In this document: one piece after another, positions 53,582-62,300 of the stretch | How positions within the stretch are numbered: position 1 is the first letter of the stretch | Layout of the letters: each line of letters opens with the position of its first letter | Origin: JAGQPD01 sp020426865 | GTDB lineage: Bacteria; Planctomycetota; Planctomycetia; Pirellulales; Pirellulaceae | Assembly (NCBI GenBank): GCA_041399065.1 | Contig: JAWKTN010000003.1 | Location: forward strand, 806,001 to 870,000 | Reading direction: 5' to 3' | DNA length: 64,000 nt | Program-made: the position numbers and the translations under genes | The notes under the pieces: generated by a model | Database searches by the model: none | Seen by the model: only the letters and a program-made list of their open reading frames with translations | What the model was told of the DNA's origin: nothing

Positions 53582-55591
53582 TTACATTCGCTTCAGTGGC
53601 AGTTCCAGCAGAAACGTTGTGCCAGTGGTGGAAGAGGATTCCATCAACAGTCGGCCTCCCAGGTCCTTGGCCAGGCGGCAGCAGAGTGCCAAACCCAAAC
53701 CTACGCCCGGTGCCGTTGTCGCGGCAACCTCGACCGATTTCGAGAATGGCCGGAACAGATCCCGGCGGGCTTCTGGCGACAAGCCTGGACCATGGTCGAC
53801 GATTCGAAGCTGGACATGATGCGCCGTTTTCGCGACCTGCAGCGTGATCCGTTTCTCGGCCACGTTGCCGGCATACTTGCAGGCATTGTCGACCAGATTG
53901 AACAGGATCTGTTCGACGGCGCCGCAATCGGTATGTACGACAAGTTGTCGTGTCGACTCGTCGATGGTGCATTCAAATTGCAGTTCCGCCTGTTCTGCTC
54001 GCTGCCGCAACGGCTCGCAGATTCGCAGCAGCATCTGGCCGATAACCACATCGGAGCGTCGTCCTTTGGAGCGTCCGCGTTCGAGGCGAGCGTACGACAA
54101 TACATTTTCGACCAAATGCGACAATCGATCTGATTCAGCTCGCAGAGTCTGTAGATATGACTTCTGTTGTTGGACCTCTGGGACCATGCCTTCGGCCAGC
54201 ATTTCGGCATACATCCGAAAAGTCGTCAGTGGCGTTCGCAGTTCATGGGTCACGGCCGACACAAAAGCAGCTCGTCGCTCGCTCAGTGTAATCACGCCCG
54301 ACAAGAGCAAGGCGACGGCGGAGGAGGCGATCAACAGGCAGGCCCACATCATCCACAGGGATATACGAATCGGTGTCAACGGCATCATGCCCAGCACCGG
54401 TTCGGGTACGATGAGTTCGACAGGAAGTGTCGACAGCATGCGACCTGGATTGAAGGACATGTCTGTGTCGTTTGGCAGCGGTTGAAGGTCGGCATTGGGG
54501 ACGATATCGCAGATTTCGTCCAGCAGCAGCTTCCTGATTTGGGTCCAGTCCAGCCACGCTCCCTCGACAATCAGCTGGCCGTCGACTCGAGTGCGCCTCG
54601 CCAATAGCAATTGATCCTTGACCCAAATCGGTCGGCTAACGCCTTCGACGACGTTCCACTCAAGCCCCGGTGCTGCCGCATCTTTTCTCAATTGTTGGAT
54701 TTCATTGTTGGCATACTTTTGTGTATTGCGACTGCGTGATTCAAATGCTCGCTCCATGCGCGAATTATTGCCGCCGTAGACGGTTTCGTCATCGGACTTG
54801 CCTCGCGGGCTACTTGGCTTGCTGCCAACAGCATTGACATCGAGCTCCGATCGATTGGGGGTACTGCGTCCATAGGTGTTTTCTAATGCCGTGTTTCCAG
54901 GGTCGCTGTCAATGCGATACTGCGAATCCGAAGCCTGGGCATTAGGTGAGTAGAGGTCGTTGGCGTATTCTTCCTGACGTGACGCATTGACCTGATCTGA
55001 CGATTCGCTGTTCGTTGTTTCTGGTAGCCTTGCCAACAGATCGTCGACGGAGCAAAGTCTCCGAAGTTGCTGCAACTTTTTCGCGGCATTTTGTTGAGCC
55101 GGGAGGGTGATAACGGCCTGCTGATTCATCAGGTTCGCTTCGGCAACTTGTTCCTGACCGACAGGGACTTGTGGCGATGACCACTCGTTGTTCGATGCAC
55201 ACTTAAAATTCAAAATGACATGCGGCGGTGGGTTGGTCAGGAGGGGCGATGCCAAAATAGGGAGGTTGGATCCAATCGCCTGTTGTTGTACGGGCATCTG
55301 TTCAAGTTGCCGAGCCTCCGAGTTGGCAACACCTTGCCCATGGTCAAGCATTGGGAAGGCGTGGTATTCGAAATGTGGTCGTGCAGCTTCTTGTGCCAAC
55401 AGCGGCGCGACGAGCGTATCCATTTGCCAGAGTGCCTGGCTGATATCGGCGTCCCGCTCGATCTGCAGATGGGCGATTGCTTCAGCGCGGTCCAGCTGCA
55501 CGGCTTTGATCGTCAGCCAGACCATTGCCGGTACGACGGCGATCAAGCTGAGGATGTACAGCAGCCAGATTTGCCAGGGACGACGGATCAT
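53582..55591 (-). CDS. Sensor histidine kinase
   Basis: A 669-residue membrane kinase. One N-terminal TM (IWLLYILSLIAVVPAMVWL) and a second at about residues 415-435 (WMMWACLLIASSAVALLLSG) enclose a large extracytoplasmic region with Gln/Asn/Ser-rich low complexity. The cytoplasmic part has the H-box AVTHELRTPLTTFRMYAEML, N-box LFNLVDNACKYAGN, and G-boxes IVDHGPGLS and GVGLGLALCC. It starts overlapping the response regulator stop (ATGA), so they form one operon. The signal sensed is unknown. Confidence 0.92.
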   Translation of the reverse strand: MIRRPWQIWLLYILSLIAVVPAMVWLTIKAVQLDRAEAIAHLQIERDADISQALWQMDTLVAPLLAQEAARPHFEYHAFPMLDHGQGVANSEARQLEQMPVQQQAIGSNLPILASPLLTNPPPHVILNFKCASNNEWSSPQVPVGQEQVAEANLMNQQAVITLPAQQNAAKKLQQLRRLCSVDDLLARLPETTNSESSDQVNASRQEEYANDLYSPNAQASDSQYRIDSDPGNTALENTYGRSTPNRSELDVNAVGSKPSSPRGKSDDETVYGGNNSRMERAFESRSRNTQKYANNEIQQLRKDAAAPGLEWNVVEGVSRPIWVKDQLLLARRTRVDGQLIVEGAWLDWTQIRKLLLDEICDIVPNADLQPLPNDTDMSFNPGRMLSTLPVELIVPEPVLGMMPLTPIRISLWMMWACLLIASSAVALLLSGVITLSERRAAFVSAVTHELRTPLTTFRMYAEMLAEGMVPEVQQQKSYLQTLRAESDRLSHLVENVLSYARLERGRSKGRRSDVVIGQMLLRICEPLRQRAEQAELQFECTIDESTRQLVVHTDCGAVEQILFNLVDNACKYAGNVAEKRITLQVAKTAHHVQLRIVDHGPGLSPEARRDLFRPFSKSVEVAATTAPGVGLGLALCCRLAKDLGGRLLMESSSTTGTTFLLELPLKRM

Positions 55592-56316
55592 GACGCGTTC
55601 TTATTACCCCGTTGTTCGGATGTGCCGGGGGGGCACAGCTTATATCCACGTCCGCGAACGGTGACAATATACTGAGGGAACTGAGGGTTGTCGGACAGTT
55701 TTTCACGCAGTCGCGCGATGTGCATATCGATCGTGCGGGTGGTTACGCCCTGCGGGCTGATGCCCCACACGTTGGACAGCAGTTCCTCACGGGCGATCGC
55801 TCGGCCGGTGTTGCTGGCCAGGTATCGCAACAATTCGCATTCTCGTTCGGAAAGCTCGACAGCCGTGGCATGATCGAGATGCCGAACTTCACGTCGCATC
55901 AGATCGACGGTTAGTGTTGGCCACTGAAGTGTCAATACGTCCGTGGGCCGTTCGGGCGAACGTCGCAGCACGGCTTCGACACGGGCCATCAGTTCCTTGA
56001 CGCTGAACGGTTTGACGACATAGTCATCTGCCCCCATCCGCAGGCCGTCGACACGGTCGGATTCCTCGCCGCGAGCGGTAAGGATAATCACTGGCTGCGT
56101 GGGGCGGTTAGCACGCACGGCTTGCAGGATCTCGAATCCGGATGGGCCGGGCAAGACGAGGTCCAACAGCAGCAAATCGTAGTTGCGACGCGTTGCCATC
56201 TGCAGGCCGGTCGTCCCATCGGCGGCTTCCAAGACGGTGTACCCAACGTACTGCAGTGCATCGACAATACCCCGACGGATCGCCTTGTCGTCTTCGATTG
56301 TCAAAATGGTTCGCAT
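55588..56316 (-). CDS. OmpR-family response regulator
   Basis: A 242-residue regulator starting MRTILTIEDDKAIRRG at ATG 56,316. The receiver domain has the acidic pair ED-D (residues 8-10), the phosphoacceptor Asp in DLLLLDLVLPGPSG and Lys in VVKPFSVKEL. The C-terminal winged helix has LSERECELLRYLASN and TIDMHIARLREKL. It pairs with the kinase encoded next. A 14-bp tandem duplication lies just upstream of the start. Confidence 0.93.
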   Translation of the reverse strand: MRTILTIEDDKAIRRGIVDALQYVGYTVLEAADGTTGLQMATRRNYDLLLLDLVLPGPSGFEILQAVRANRPTQPVIILTARGEESDRVDGLRMGADDYVVKPFSVKELMARVEAVLRRSPERPTDVLTLQWPTLTVDLMRREVRHLDHATAVELSERECELLRYLASNTGRAIAREELLSNVWGISPQGVTTRTIDMHIARLREKLSDNPQFPQYIVTVRGRGYKLCPPGTSEQRGNKNAS

Positions 56317-56668
56317 GGTGGTTGGCGTGTGGTGGTTGGCGTGTTGCGTTACGCAGGAGCATATTGATAGCAAGGATGACAGCAATGCTACTTTCATCGG
56401 ACATCCCTATTGTATACCGACAGTCGCAGCCGGATTGTAAACACATTGTAACGGCTAAAACTCGCCGAATCCGCGAGTTTTCTGGCGATTGGGATTGGTT
56501 GTAACGTGTGTGCGTTCTGGACGCTGTGCAACGCAACCGCCTACAATACGTCGGGCGCTGGCGATGGCCTCGGGACAGATTTTTTGAAAGAACCTGGAAC
56601 TCGGCAACAGGTGCGTTCGTAAGGTTGATATTCCTCATGTTGCGGAGCGGCATTTTATTGCTCAGCTT
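56317..56668. other. Divergent intergenic region upstream of the response regulator
   Basis: Carries promoters for the two-component operon (minus) and the large secreted protein (plus). A 14-bp unit TGGTGGTTGGCGTG is present twice in tandem at 56,316-56,343. No gene is seen. Confidence 0.4.
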
Positions 56669-59506
56669 TTGACGAGTATGTTGGGGAATGTTGGGGAGAA
56701 TGTTGACGGGTTGCGTGGAATGGAGTGTGAGACAGTGCGAAGCAATCGTAGCAGGGCGACGGTCGCGGTGGTGTGTGTCATGGCGGTGAGTGTCATGTCG
56801 GAGGGGTTGGGCGAGCGTGTCGCGTCGGGGGCGTTGTTAAGTCGAGCGATAGCGGGACGTCCGTTTGGAGTGGGGAAGGTGACGATCCCACTCGGGCCTG
56901 ATGCGGAGATGCAGTGTGCGACGAATAATTTTTCGATACGCGAGGCCAACGATCGTATCCTTTATCCATTCTTTTCGGACGGGCGACTGCTGAGCGGACT
57001 TCGTGAACTTTTATCGCCGGACGAGGGCACACCGGTTCCGGGCAGTTACACGGCGTATTTCTTGTTCGTGGGGGACTCGCCGCTCGAGATTACGATAGAA
57101 GCGCCGCGTCGCGAATCGTGTCGAGTTGTTCCGACTCAACAGCCGCGTGCCTATCGCATGTTACTGCGCGAATGGTGGCGTGAGTTCACTGAGCTCGAGA
57201 CGCGGCAGCGGAAGATCAGCGACTATCCTCCGTTGGTGGAGACGTACTTGACGGCGATGTTCGAGCGTCGGTTGCAATTGGGGCGGCCGCTGGAAAACCT
57301 GCGGCGAATGCGCAGCAAGTCGGCGCAACGTACGGCGATCGAGACGATGTTGGGCAGTGAGGATTTGCGGCAAGAGATTCTAGAGGAGACAGCTCGAGGG
57401 ACTCGCGTCCAGCGGGAGGGGAGTCGCGCGGTTCCGGACGACATTCATTGGCGTGGGTATTTGGCGGCGGCGCCACCGGACGACGTACCGGTCGAGCCGA
57501 TAGCGTATTTTGTGCCGGACGATTGTTTTTACGTCCGCTTCGGCAAGCTCGGCAACTTCTTGTGGCTGACGGATTTGTTGGAAGAGTATGGCGGAGACGT
57601 CCAGCGAATGACAACATTGCGTGGTCATCAGGCGGACTACAGCAACCGGATTCAGCGGCAGCTGGCACTGAGGGAGCTGCCGTTGGCGGATCTGTTGGGG
57701 GATAAATTCATTGGCGATCTGGTGTTGATCGGTCGCGACACATTCATGCGTGAGGGGGCGGCGATTGGCGTCTTGATCGAATCGAAAACCACGATGGTTG
57801 GAAGCGGAATCGCTGGCTTACGTGTGGAGGCGTTGAAGGAATGGGAGAAGCAGGGGGCGAAAGAAGAGAAGATCAAATTCGGCGAGCACACCGTGTCCTT
57901 CATCTCCACGCCCGACAACCAGCTACGATCGTTTTATGTCAATGACGGAAGTTATCATTTGGTAACGACGTCGCGAGCGATCGTCGAACGGTTTTTGCAA
58001 ATCCGCGACGACCAACAGCATCTCGGTTCGTTAGGTGCATCAGCGGAGTTTCGGCAAGCACGTGTCACAATGCCCTTGACACGGGACGATACCGTATTTG
58101 TCTATTTGTCCGCCGGGTATTTTCAAGGGTTGCTTTCGCCACAGTATTGGTTGGAGCAACATCGTCGGCTGCAGGCGGCAACGGAATTGGAGTTAATGCA
58201 ATTGGCGCAATGGGCATATGAGATGGAGAAAAACGCCGGGCTCGTCAAGAATGGTCGAGTTCACACCGACGCGGCGGTTGACGACTTGATTGGTGCTCAC
58301 GTGTTGCCATCGACGTTTGGGCGGCGTGCGGACCGAAGTCGGCCCGAGCTGGTGGCGGGGGGCGTTGTGGATTCGTTGCGCGGCGCGCGTGGTGCATTTC
58401 TGCCAGTGCCCGATGTCCCGCTGACCGAGGCGACCGCCGAGGAGGTGGAGGAGTACGGACGAATTGCCGAGTTTCACGAGACGTGCTGGCCTCGGATGGA
58501 TCCGGTGATGGTCGGGATTCGGCGTTTCGCGCTGGACGCCAAGGCCGGAACGGAGCGTGTTGATGTCGATATGCGGATCGCGCCGTTCGATCAGCAGAAG
58601 TATCGATTCATTGCCTCGTTGATGGGGCCGCCGACAACGGAACGGATGAAGACACCTGACGGAACGATTCTGTCGGTCGATGCGTTCTTGCGTGGGGGGA
58701 CACTTCGGCCAAGCGTGCCGGAGCACCATCTGTTTCTGGGCGTCCAGGATTCGGCGGTTCCGCTGATGGCCAGTAAAGGTAATCTACTCGGCACGCTTCG
58801 TTTGATTCGTTCGGCCCCGGTCTACGTGGCCGCGTGGCCCTCGCCCGGATGGCTGGATTTTTTGCCGTTGCTTCCAGAGCGACGGGACTATGTCTCTGGC
58901 TATTCGCAGCTCCCCTTTGGATTGTGGCGTCGGCAATGGGAGGAGTACGCAGCCATTTCGTTTCATCAAGAGATTTTGGAAGACATTTCGCCAAAGCTGT
59001 GTGCCGACGAGTGTGAACGACCGGCTCAGATCCGTGTGATGGTCGGCAACATCGCCGAGGCGAAGATGACCGATTGGTTCAACGCGCTGGCCGCGGATCG
59101 AGCGTTACGGGCGTCGTTGGCCAATACCCGGTTCTTGAATGCCCTGTCGCAGCAGTTTCCGATCCCGCGAAGTGAAGCGCGGCAAGTGGGCGAACGTTTG
59201 CTGGACTGCCAGTTGGTGTGTGCCTTGGGTGGCGAGTATCAACTTGTTGAAGCCGCTGATGGCAATGCGCAATCAGGCCAATGGCGTTCAACGGCATGGG
59301 AAGAGGGGATCGTTCCGCGAGTGAAGAATCCACAAGACTTCCGCGCGCCGGTAATGGATTGGTTTCGCGGTGTTGATGCCGACGTGGTCTTGGACAATCA
59401 ACAATTGCAGGTGTCGTTACATTTGGACATGCAGCGGAAGCCCACGGCACCGGCTGTGAATCTGCCGATCTTCAATCTATTTCCCAGCCAGAAACGTGCT
59501 GAGTGA
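56669..59506 (+). CDS. Large secreted planctomycete protein of unknown function
   Basis: A 945-residue protein with an export-type N-terminus (RSRATVAVVCVMAVSVMSEG). The start is uncertain: TTG 56,669, ATG 56,678 or ATG 56,720 (MECETVRSN) are all possible, the last placing the signal segment nearest the start. The body has conserved-looking stretches such as DDCFYVRFGKLGNFLWLTDL and DDTVFVYLSAGYFQGLLSPQ. No enzyme motif was recognised. Such proteins occur in planctomycetes and are thought to be cell-surface or periplasmic, but function is not known. Confidence 0.7.
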   Translation: MTSMLGNVGENVDGLRGMECETVRSNRSRATVAVVCVMAVSVMSEGLGERVASGALLSRAIAGRPFGVGKVTIPLGPDAEMQCATNNFSIREANDRILYPFFSDGRLLSGLRELLSPDEGTPVPGSYTAYFLFVGDSPLEITIEAPRRESCRVVPTQQPRAYRMLLREWWREFTELETRQRKISDYPPLVETYLTAMFERRLQLGRPLENLRRMRSKSAQRTAIETMLGSEDLRQEILEETARGTRVQREGSRAVPDDIHWRGYLAAAPPDDVPVEPIAYFVPDDCFYVRFGKLGNFLWLTDLLEEYGGDVQRMTTLRGHQADYSNRIQRQLALRELPLADLLGDKFIGDLVLIGRDTFMREGAAIGVLIESKTTMVGSGIAGLRVEALKEWEKQGAKEEKIKFGEHTVSFISTPDNQLRSFYVNDGSYHLVTTSRAIVERFLQIRDDQQHLGSLGASAEFRQARVTMPLTRDDTVFVYLSAGYFQGLLSPQYWLEQHRRLQAATELELMQLAQWAYEMEKNAGLVKNGRVHTDAAVDDLIGAHVLPSTFGRRADRSRPELVAGGVVDSLRGARGAFLPVPDVPLTEATAEEVEEYGRIAEFHETCWPRMDPVMVGIRRFALDAKAGTERVDVDMRIAPFDQQKYRFIASLMGPPTTERMKTPDGTILSVDAFLRGGTLRPSVPEHHLFLGVQDSAVPLMASKGNLLGTLRLIRSAPVYVAAWPSPGWLDFLPLLPERRDYVSGYSQLPFGLWRRQWEEYAAISFHQEILEDISPKLCADECERPAQIRVMVGNIAEAKMTDWFNALAADRALRASLANTRFLNALSQQFPIPRSEARQVGERLLDCQLVCALGGEYQLVEAADGNAQSGQWRSTAWEEGIVPRVKNPQDFRAPVMDWFRGVDADVVLDNQQLQVSLHLDMQRKPTAPAVNLPIFNLFPSQKRAE

Positions 59507-59537
59507 GTGGCGTGTTGAGTGAGTGGGGAGGTTGAGG

Positions 59538-60008
59538 CTAGGCCGATTCCAGTTCGTGTTGATAATGGCGAATGGTTTCGTTGGGGTTAAGGTTAAAGAC
59601 TGCGCGACCGTCGGTAGTCCAGCGGTCGATTTCACAGCGAAAGACGGCGGTGGCGGAGCGGAGGTTGTGAACTGCTTCTACGTCTTCCATGCCGCCCCCT
59701 TCGATGGCAGTAAAGCTGACGGTAATTCCGACCAGGGCTCGAAGTTCACCACTGTGTCGGTCCCGAGCGAAGGCAACTTCATTGTCGAAATCGCAGTTCG
59801 CCCATTCCAGGCCACGCGGTTTCCCGCTACGAGATGCCAGTTTAAGAAATTCGGCTTCCAACCATTCCCGGCGGCGGAAGAAATTCTTGCGCATGTCGTC
59901 AGAGCGGTGTCTGCGGCGACGTTCATTAAGTAGGTGACCCATCCAGGCGGTTACGCCGACAGACGCCAAGCCGCCCAAGCACGCAATCAAGATTATCCAC
60001 CCGTGCAT
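59538..60008 (-). CDS. Conserved planctomycete membrane-anchored protein
   Basis: A 156-residue protein starting MHGWIILIACLGGLASVGVT at ATG 60,008: one N-terminal membrane segment, an Arg-rich stretch (LLNERRRRHRSDDMRK), then a soluble domain with DRHSGELRALVGITVSFTAI and GGGMEDVEAVHNLRSATAVF. It ends with GRAVFNLNPNETIRHYQHEL. I recognise this pattern as common in planctomycete genomes; its role is unknown. Confidence 0.7.
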   Translation of the reverse strand: MHGWIILIACLGGLASVGVTAWMGHLLNERRRRHRSDDMRKNFFRRREWLEAEFLKLASRSGKPRGLEWANCDFDNEVAFARDRHSGELRALVGITVSFTAIEGGGMEDVEAVHNLRSATAVFRCEIDRWTTDGRAVFNLNPNETIRHYQHELESA

Positions 60009-60385
60009 GGAATCCCTCCGCCGAATACAAATCGAACATCCCTTAGAATAGAACCCGATCACACGATCTGCGGCTGGCGGATAACGGTGGGGGGCCACAC
60101 ACCCTGTCGGTGGTCTCAGACGGAAAGGGCGTCACCAGCGCATCTGTCAGGTATTGTAATCTGGGGTGCCTGTTTTTGGCAAGTATCATGCGCAATCAAT
60201 CCGTCGTTTCGCGCAATCGGCGCCGCCGGATTGGGTGTGATTTCCCTCAAACCGCAGCAAATACGGTTGTGGCGATTGGTTTTTTCCTAAATAATCACCC
60301 GCGGCCGGCGAATAAAGCGACAGTTTTTGCGGGTCCTCCCGGAGCGAGCGAGTCACGGGAGCGGATGAGCTACGGGGAGAGAACG
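60009..60385. other. Divergent intergenic region
   Basis: Separates the 156-residue membrane protein from the GYF-domain protein. An open frame extends through it but the supported start of that gene is ATG 60,386. No repeat or RNA gene was noticed. Confidence 0.4.
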
Positions 60386-61093
60386 ATGGCAATTGAATTG
60401 ACATGCGGTGGGTGCCGCAGGCGATTACGGCTGGCCGACGAGCACGCTGGAATGCGAGCGGTATGCCCGGAATGCAATGAGACGTTTACGGTGCCATCGG
60501 TCAGTGAGCCAGCACATGAAGCGATCGAAAGGGCGATTGGTACTTCGGCCGCTGAAGCGGCAGAGTGGTCGATGTTAACACCGGACCAGCAGGTTTACGG
60601 ACCGGTTGTTCGAAGTCAATTGGAGCAATGGGTGCGAGAAGGCCGGGTGTCGGCGGCGTGCAAGTTGAAGCAGGGCGAGGGACGGTGGCAGACGGCGAGT
60701 GTTTTTTTTCCGGAGCTCGACGTGAGCCGCACGACGGTGCCACCCAGGCAGCCGCACAATCCCTTTGCGGACCGGGACGTTGTTTCGAACTATCAGTCGC
60801 CGGGAGCGACGGGATATCAGCCGCGGGCGTCGAACGTTGAGCCGCATCGCGGCGTGTTGGTACTTGTGTTGTCGATCCTGGGTTGGGCGGTGTTTCCGTT
60901 GTTTTCCGTGGCGGCTTGGATTTTAGGGGCCAGTGATCTAAAACAGATGCGTCGTGGTCGCATGGATCCATCGGGAGAGGGATTGACGCGAGCTGGCGTG
61001 ATCATCGCCATGATTCAATGTGTACTGCTTGGCTTCGTTTTGTTTATCGCGCTTATCGTGCTAGTCGGCGCGTTCTTATCATCCGCGATGTAG
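60386..61093 (+). CDS. Zinc-ribbon and GYF-like domain membrane protein
   Basis: A 235-residue protein. It opens with a zinc ribbon (ELTCGGCRRRLRLADEHAGM, then VCPECNETF), followed by a GYF-like domain (VYGPVVRSQLEQWVREGRVS, about residues 68-90) as found in planctomycete membrane proteins, and a C-terminal DUF4190-like membrane region with two segments (VLVLVLSILGWAVFPLFSVA and AGVIIAMIQCVLLGFVLFIA). GYF domains bind Pro-rich peptides. ATG 60,386 was chosen because GGGAGAGAACG lies upstream. Confidence 0.75.
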   Translation: MAIELTCGGCRRRLRLADEHAGMRAVCPECNETFTVPSVSEPAHEAIERAIGTSAAEAAEWSMLTPDQQVYGPVVRSQLEQWVREGRVSAACKLKQGEGRWQTASVFFPELDVSRTTVPPRQPHNPFADRDVVSNYQSPGATGYQPRASNVEPHRGVLVLVLSILGWAVFPLFSVAAWILGASDLKQMRRGRMDPSGEGLTRAGVIIAMIQCVLLGFVLFIALIVLVGAFLSSAM

Positions 61094-61103
61094 GGACACG
61101 GAA

Positions 61104-61964
61104 TTGTCGATCCTTGGGGTGCACATGTCGATCGCGGGGGGGTATTACCGAGCGGTCGAGCGCGCGCGGGAAGCAGGTTGCGACTGTGTCCAGGTTTTTA
61201 CGAAGAACAACAACCAGTGGCGTGCCAAGCTGATAAGCGACGACGAATCGGAGCGGTTTCGAAAATCATTGCGGGAGTTGAAGATCTCGCACCCAATTTC
61301 GCATAGTTCTTATCTGATCAATATTGCCAGTCCCGACAAGCAGTTGTGGCGAAAGTCGGTGGATGCATTGTTGGTTGAGTTGCAGCGTGCGGGGCAATTG
61401 AGCATTCCCTACGTCGTGTTACATCCGGGCGCCTATGTTGACAGCAGCGAGGCGGCGGGGATCCGGCAAGTCGTCAAGGCTTTGAACGAAGTGAACAAAC
61501 AGCGTGACAAGAAATGTGACGCCCGCTGCCTGTTGGAGACCACGGCCGGGCAGGGGAGTTGTCTGGGGTGGCGATTCGAGCAGTTGGCGGAAATGCTGGA
61601 GGGACTCAAGAATCCCGATGACGCGGGTATCTGTCTGGATACCTGTCACTTGTTCGCCGCGGGGTATCCGTTGGCGACGGAGCAGGAGTATCGCAAGACG
61701 ATGCGTTCGCTCAATAGGACGGTGGGGATTGGTCAAGTGAAGGCGGTCCACTTGAATGATAGCAAGCGCGAATTAGGGTCACGTGTCGACCGACACGAGC
61801 ACATTGGCCGCGGGTGCATGGGACTGGAACCATTCCGGCGACTGCTGTGCGACCGCCGATTTCGCAAGGTCCCGATGTATCTGGAAACGCCCAAGGGGAC
61901 CGAGAAAAACCGCGATCTTGACGTGGTCAATCTGAAGACGCTGCGTGGGTTGATTGCGAAGTAG
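61104..61964 (+). CDS. nfo: Deoxyribonuclease IV (endonuclease IV)
   Basis: A 286-residue AP endonuclease. The start reads SILGVHMSIAGGYYRAVERA (TTG 61,104; ATG 61,125 is an alternative), with metal ligands in HSSYLINIAS, VVLHPGAYVDS, LLETTAGQGSCLG, GICLDTCHLFAAGY, VKAVHLNDSK and DRHEHIGRGCMG, the full Zn-binding set. It cuts DNA 5' to abasic sites in base excision repair. Confidence 0.95.
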   Translation: MSILGVHMSIAGGYYRAVERAREAGCDCVQVFTKNNNQWRAKLISDDESERFRKSLRELKISHPISHSSYLINIASPDKQLWRKSVDALLVELQRAGQLSIPYVVLHPGAYVDSSEAAGIRQVVKALNEVNKQRDKKCDARCLLETTAGQGSCLGWRFEQLAEMLEGLKNPDDAGICLDTCHLFAAGYPLATEQEYRKTMRSLNRTVGIGQVKAVHLNDSKRELGSRVDRHEHIGRGCMGLEPFRRLLCDRRFRKVPMYLETPKGTEKNRDLDVVNLKTLRGLIAK

Positions 61965-61993
61965 CTATCGCTTTGCCGGCGCTGATCGGCGAT

Positions 61994-62127
61994 ACTAGTG
62001 CTTTGTGACCGCTAAAAATGAGGGTCGCGTTTCTGGCCGCCTCTCCCAGACCCTCACAATTGTGAGGGTCTGGGAGAGGCGAGGCGATCGGACGCACCCT
62101 AATTTTTAGCTGTCACAAAGCACTAGT
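61994..62127. mobile_element. 134-bp MITE-like palindromic element
   Basis: Perfect 16-bp terminal inverted repeats, ACTAGTGCTTTGTGAC and GTCACAAAGCACTAGT, extend imperfectly inward (gctaaaaat, agggt). The centre is a perfect 44-bp palindrome at 62,038-62,081 (around CCCTCACAATTGTGAGGG). No open frame inside. It resembles a non-autonomous miniature inverted-repeat element or a bidirectional terminator between nfo and the next gene. Confidence 0.75.
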
Positions 62128-62300
62128 GTGGTATCCGAGCGATCTGGAAATGCTCTGCCGTTAGTCTCAATAGTCGGCCCAAAAAAGAACATGCCGTCCC
62201 CTTGGTAGATGCCTGGGAGACCGGTCTGGTACGAATTGGTGAAATCTGCTGCCATGGGTTGGAGTAGTAAAGGGCGAGACATAGAACGAGGAGTTGGGTG

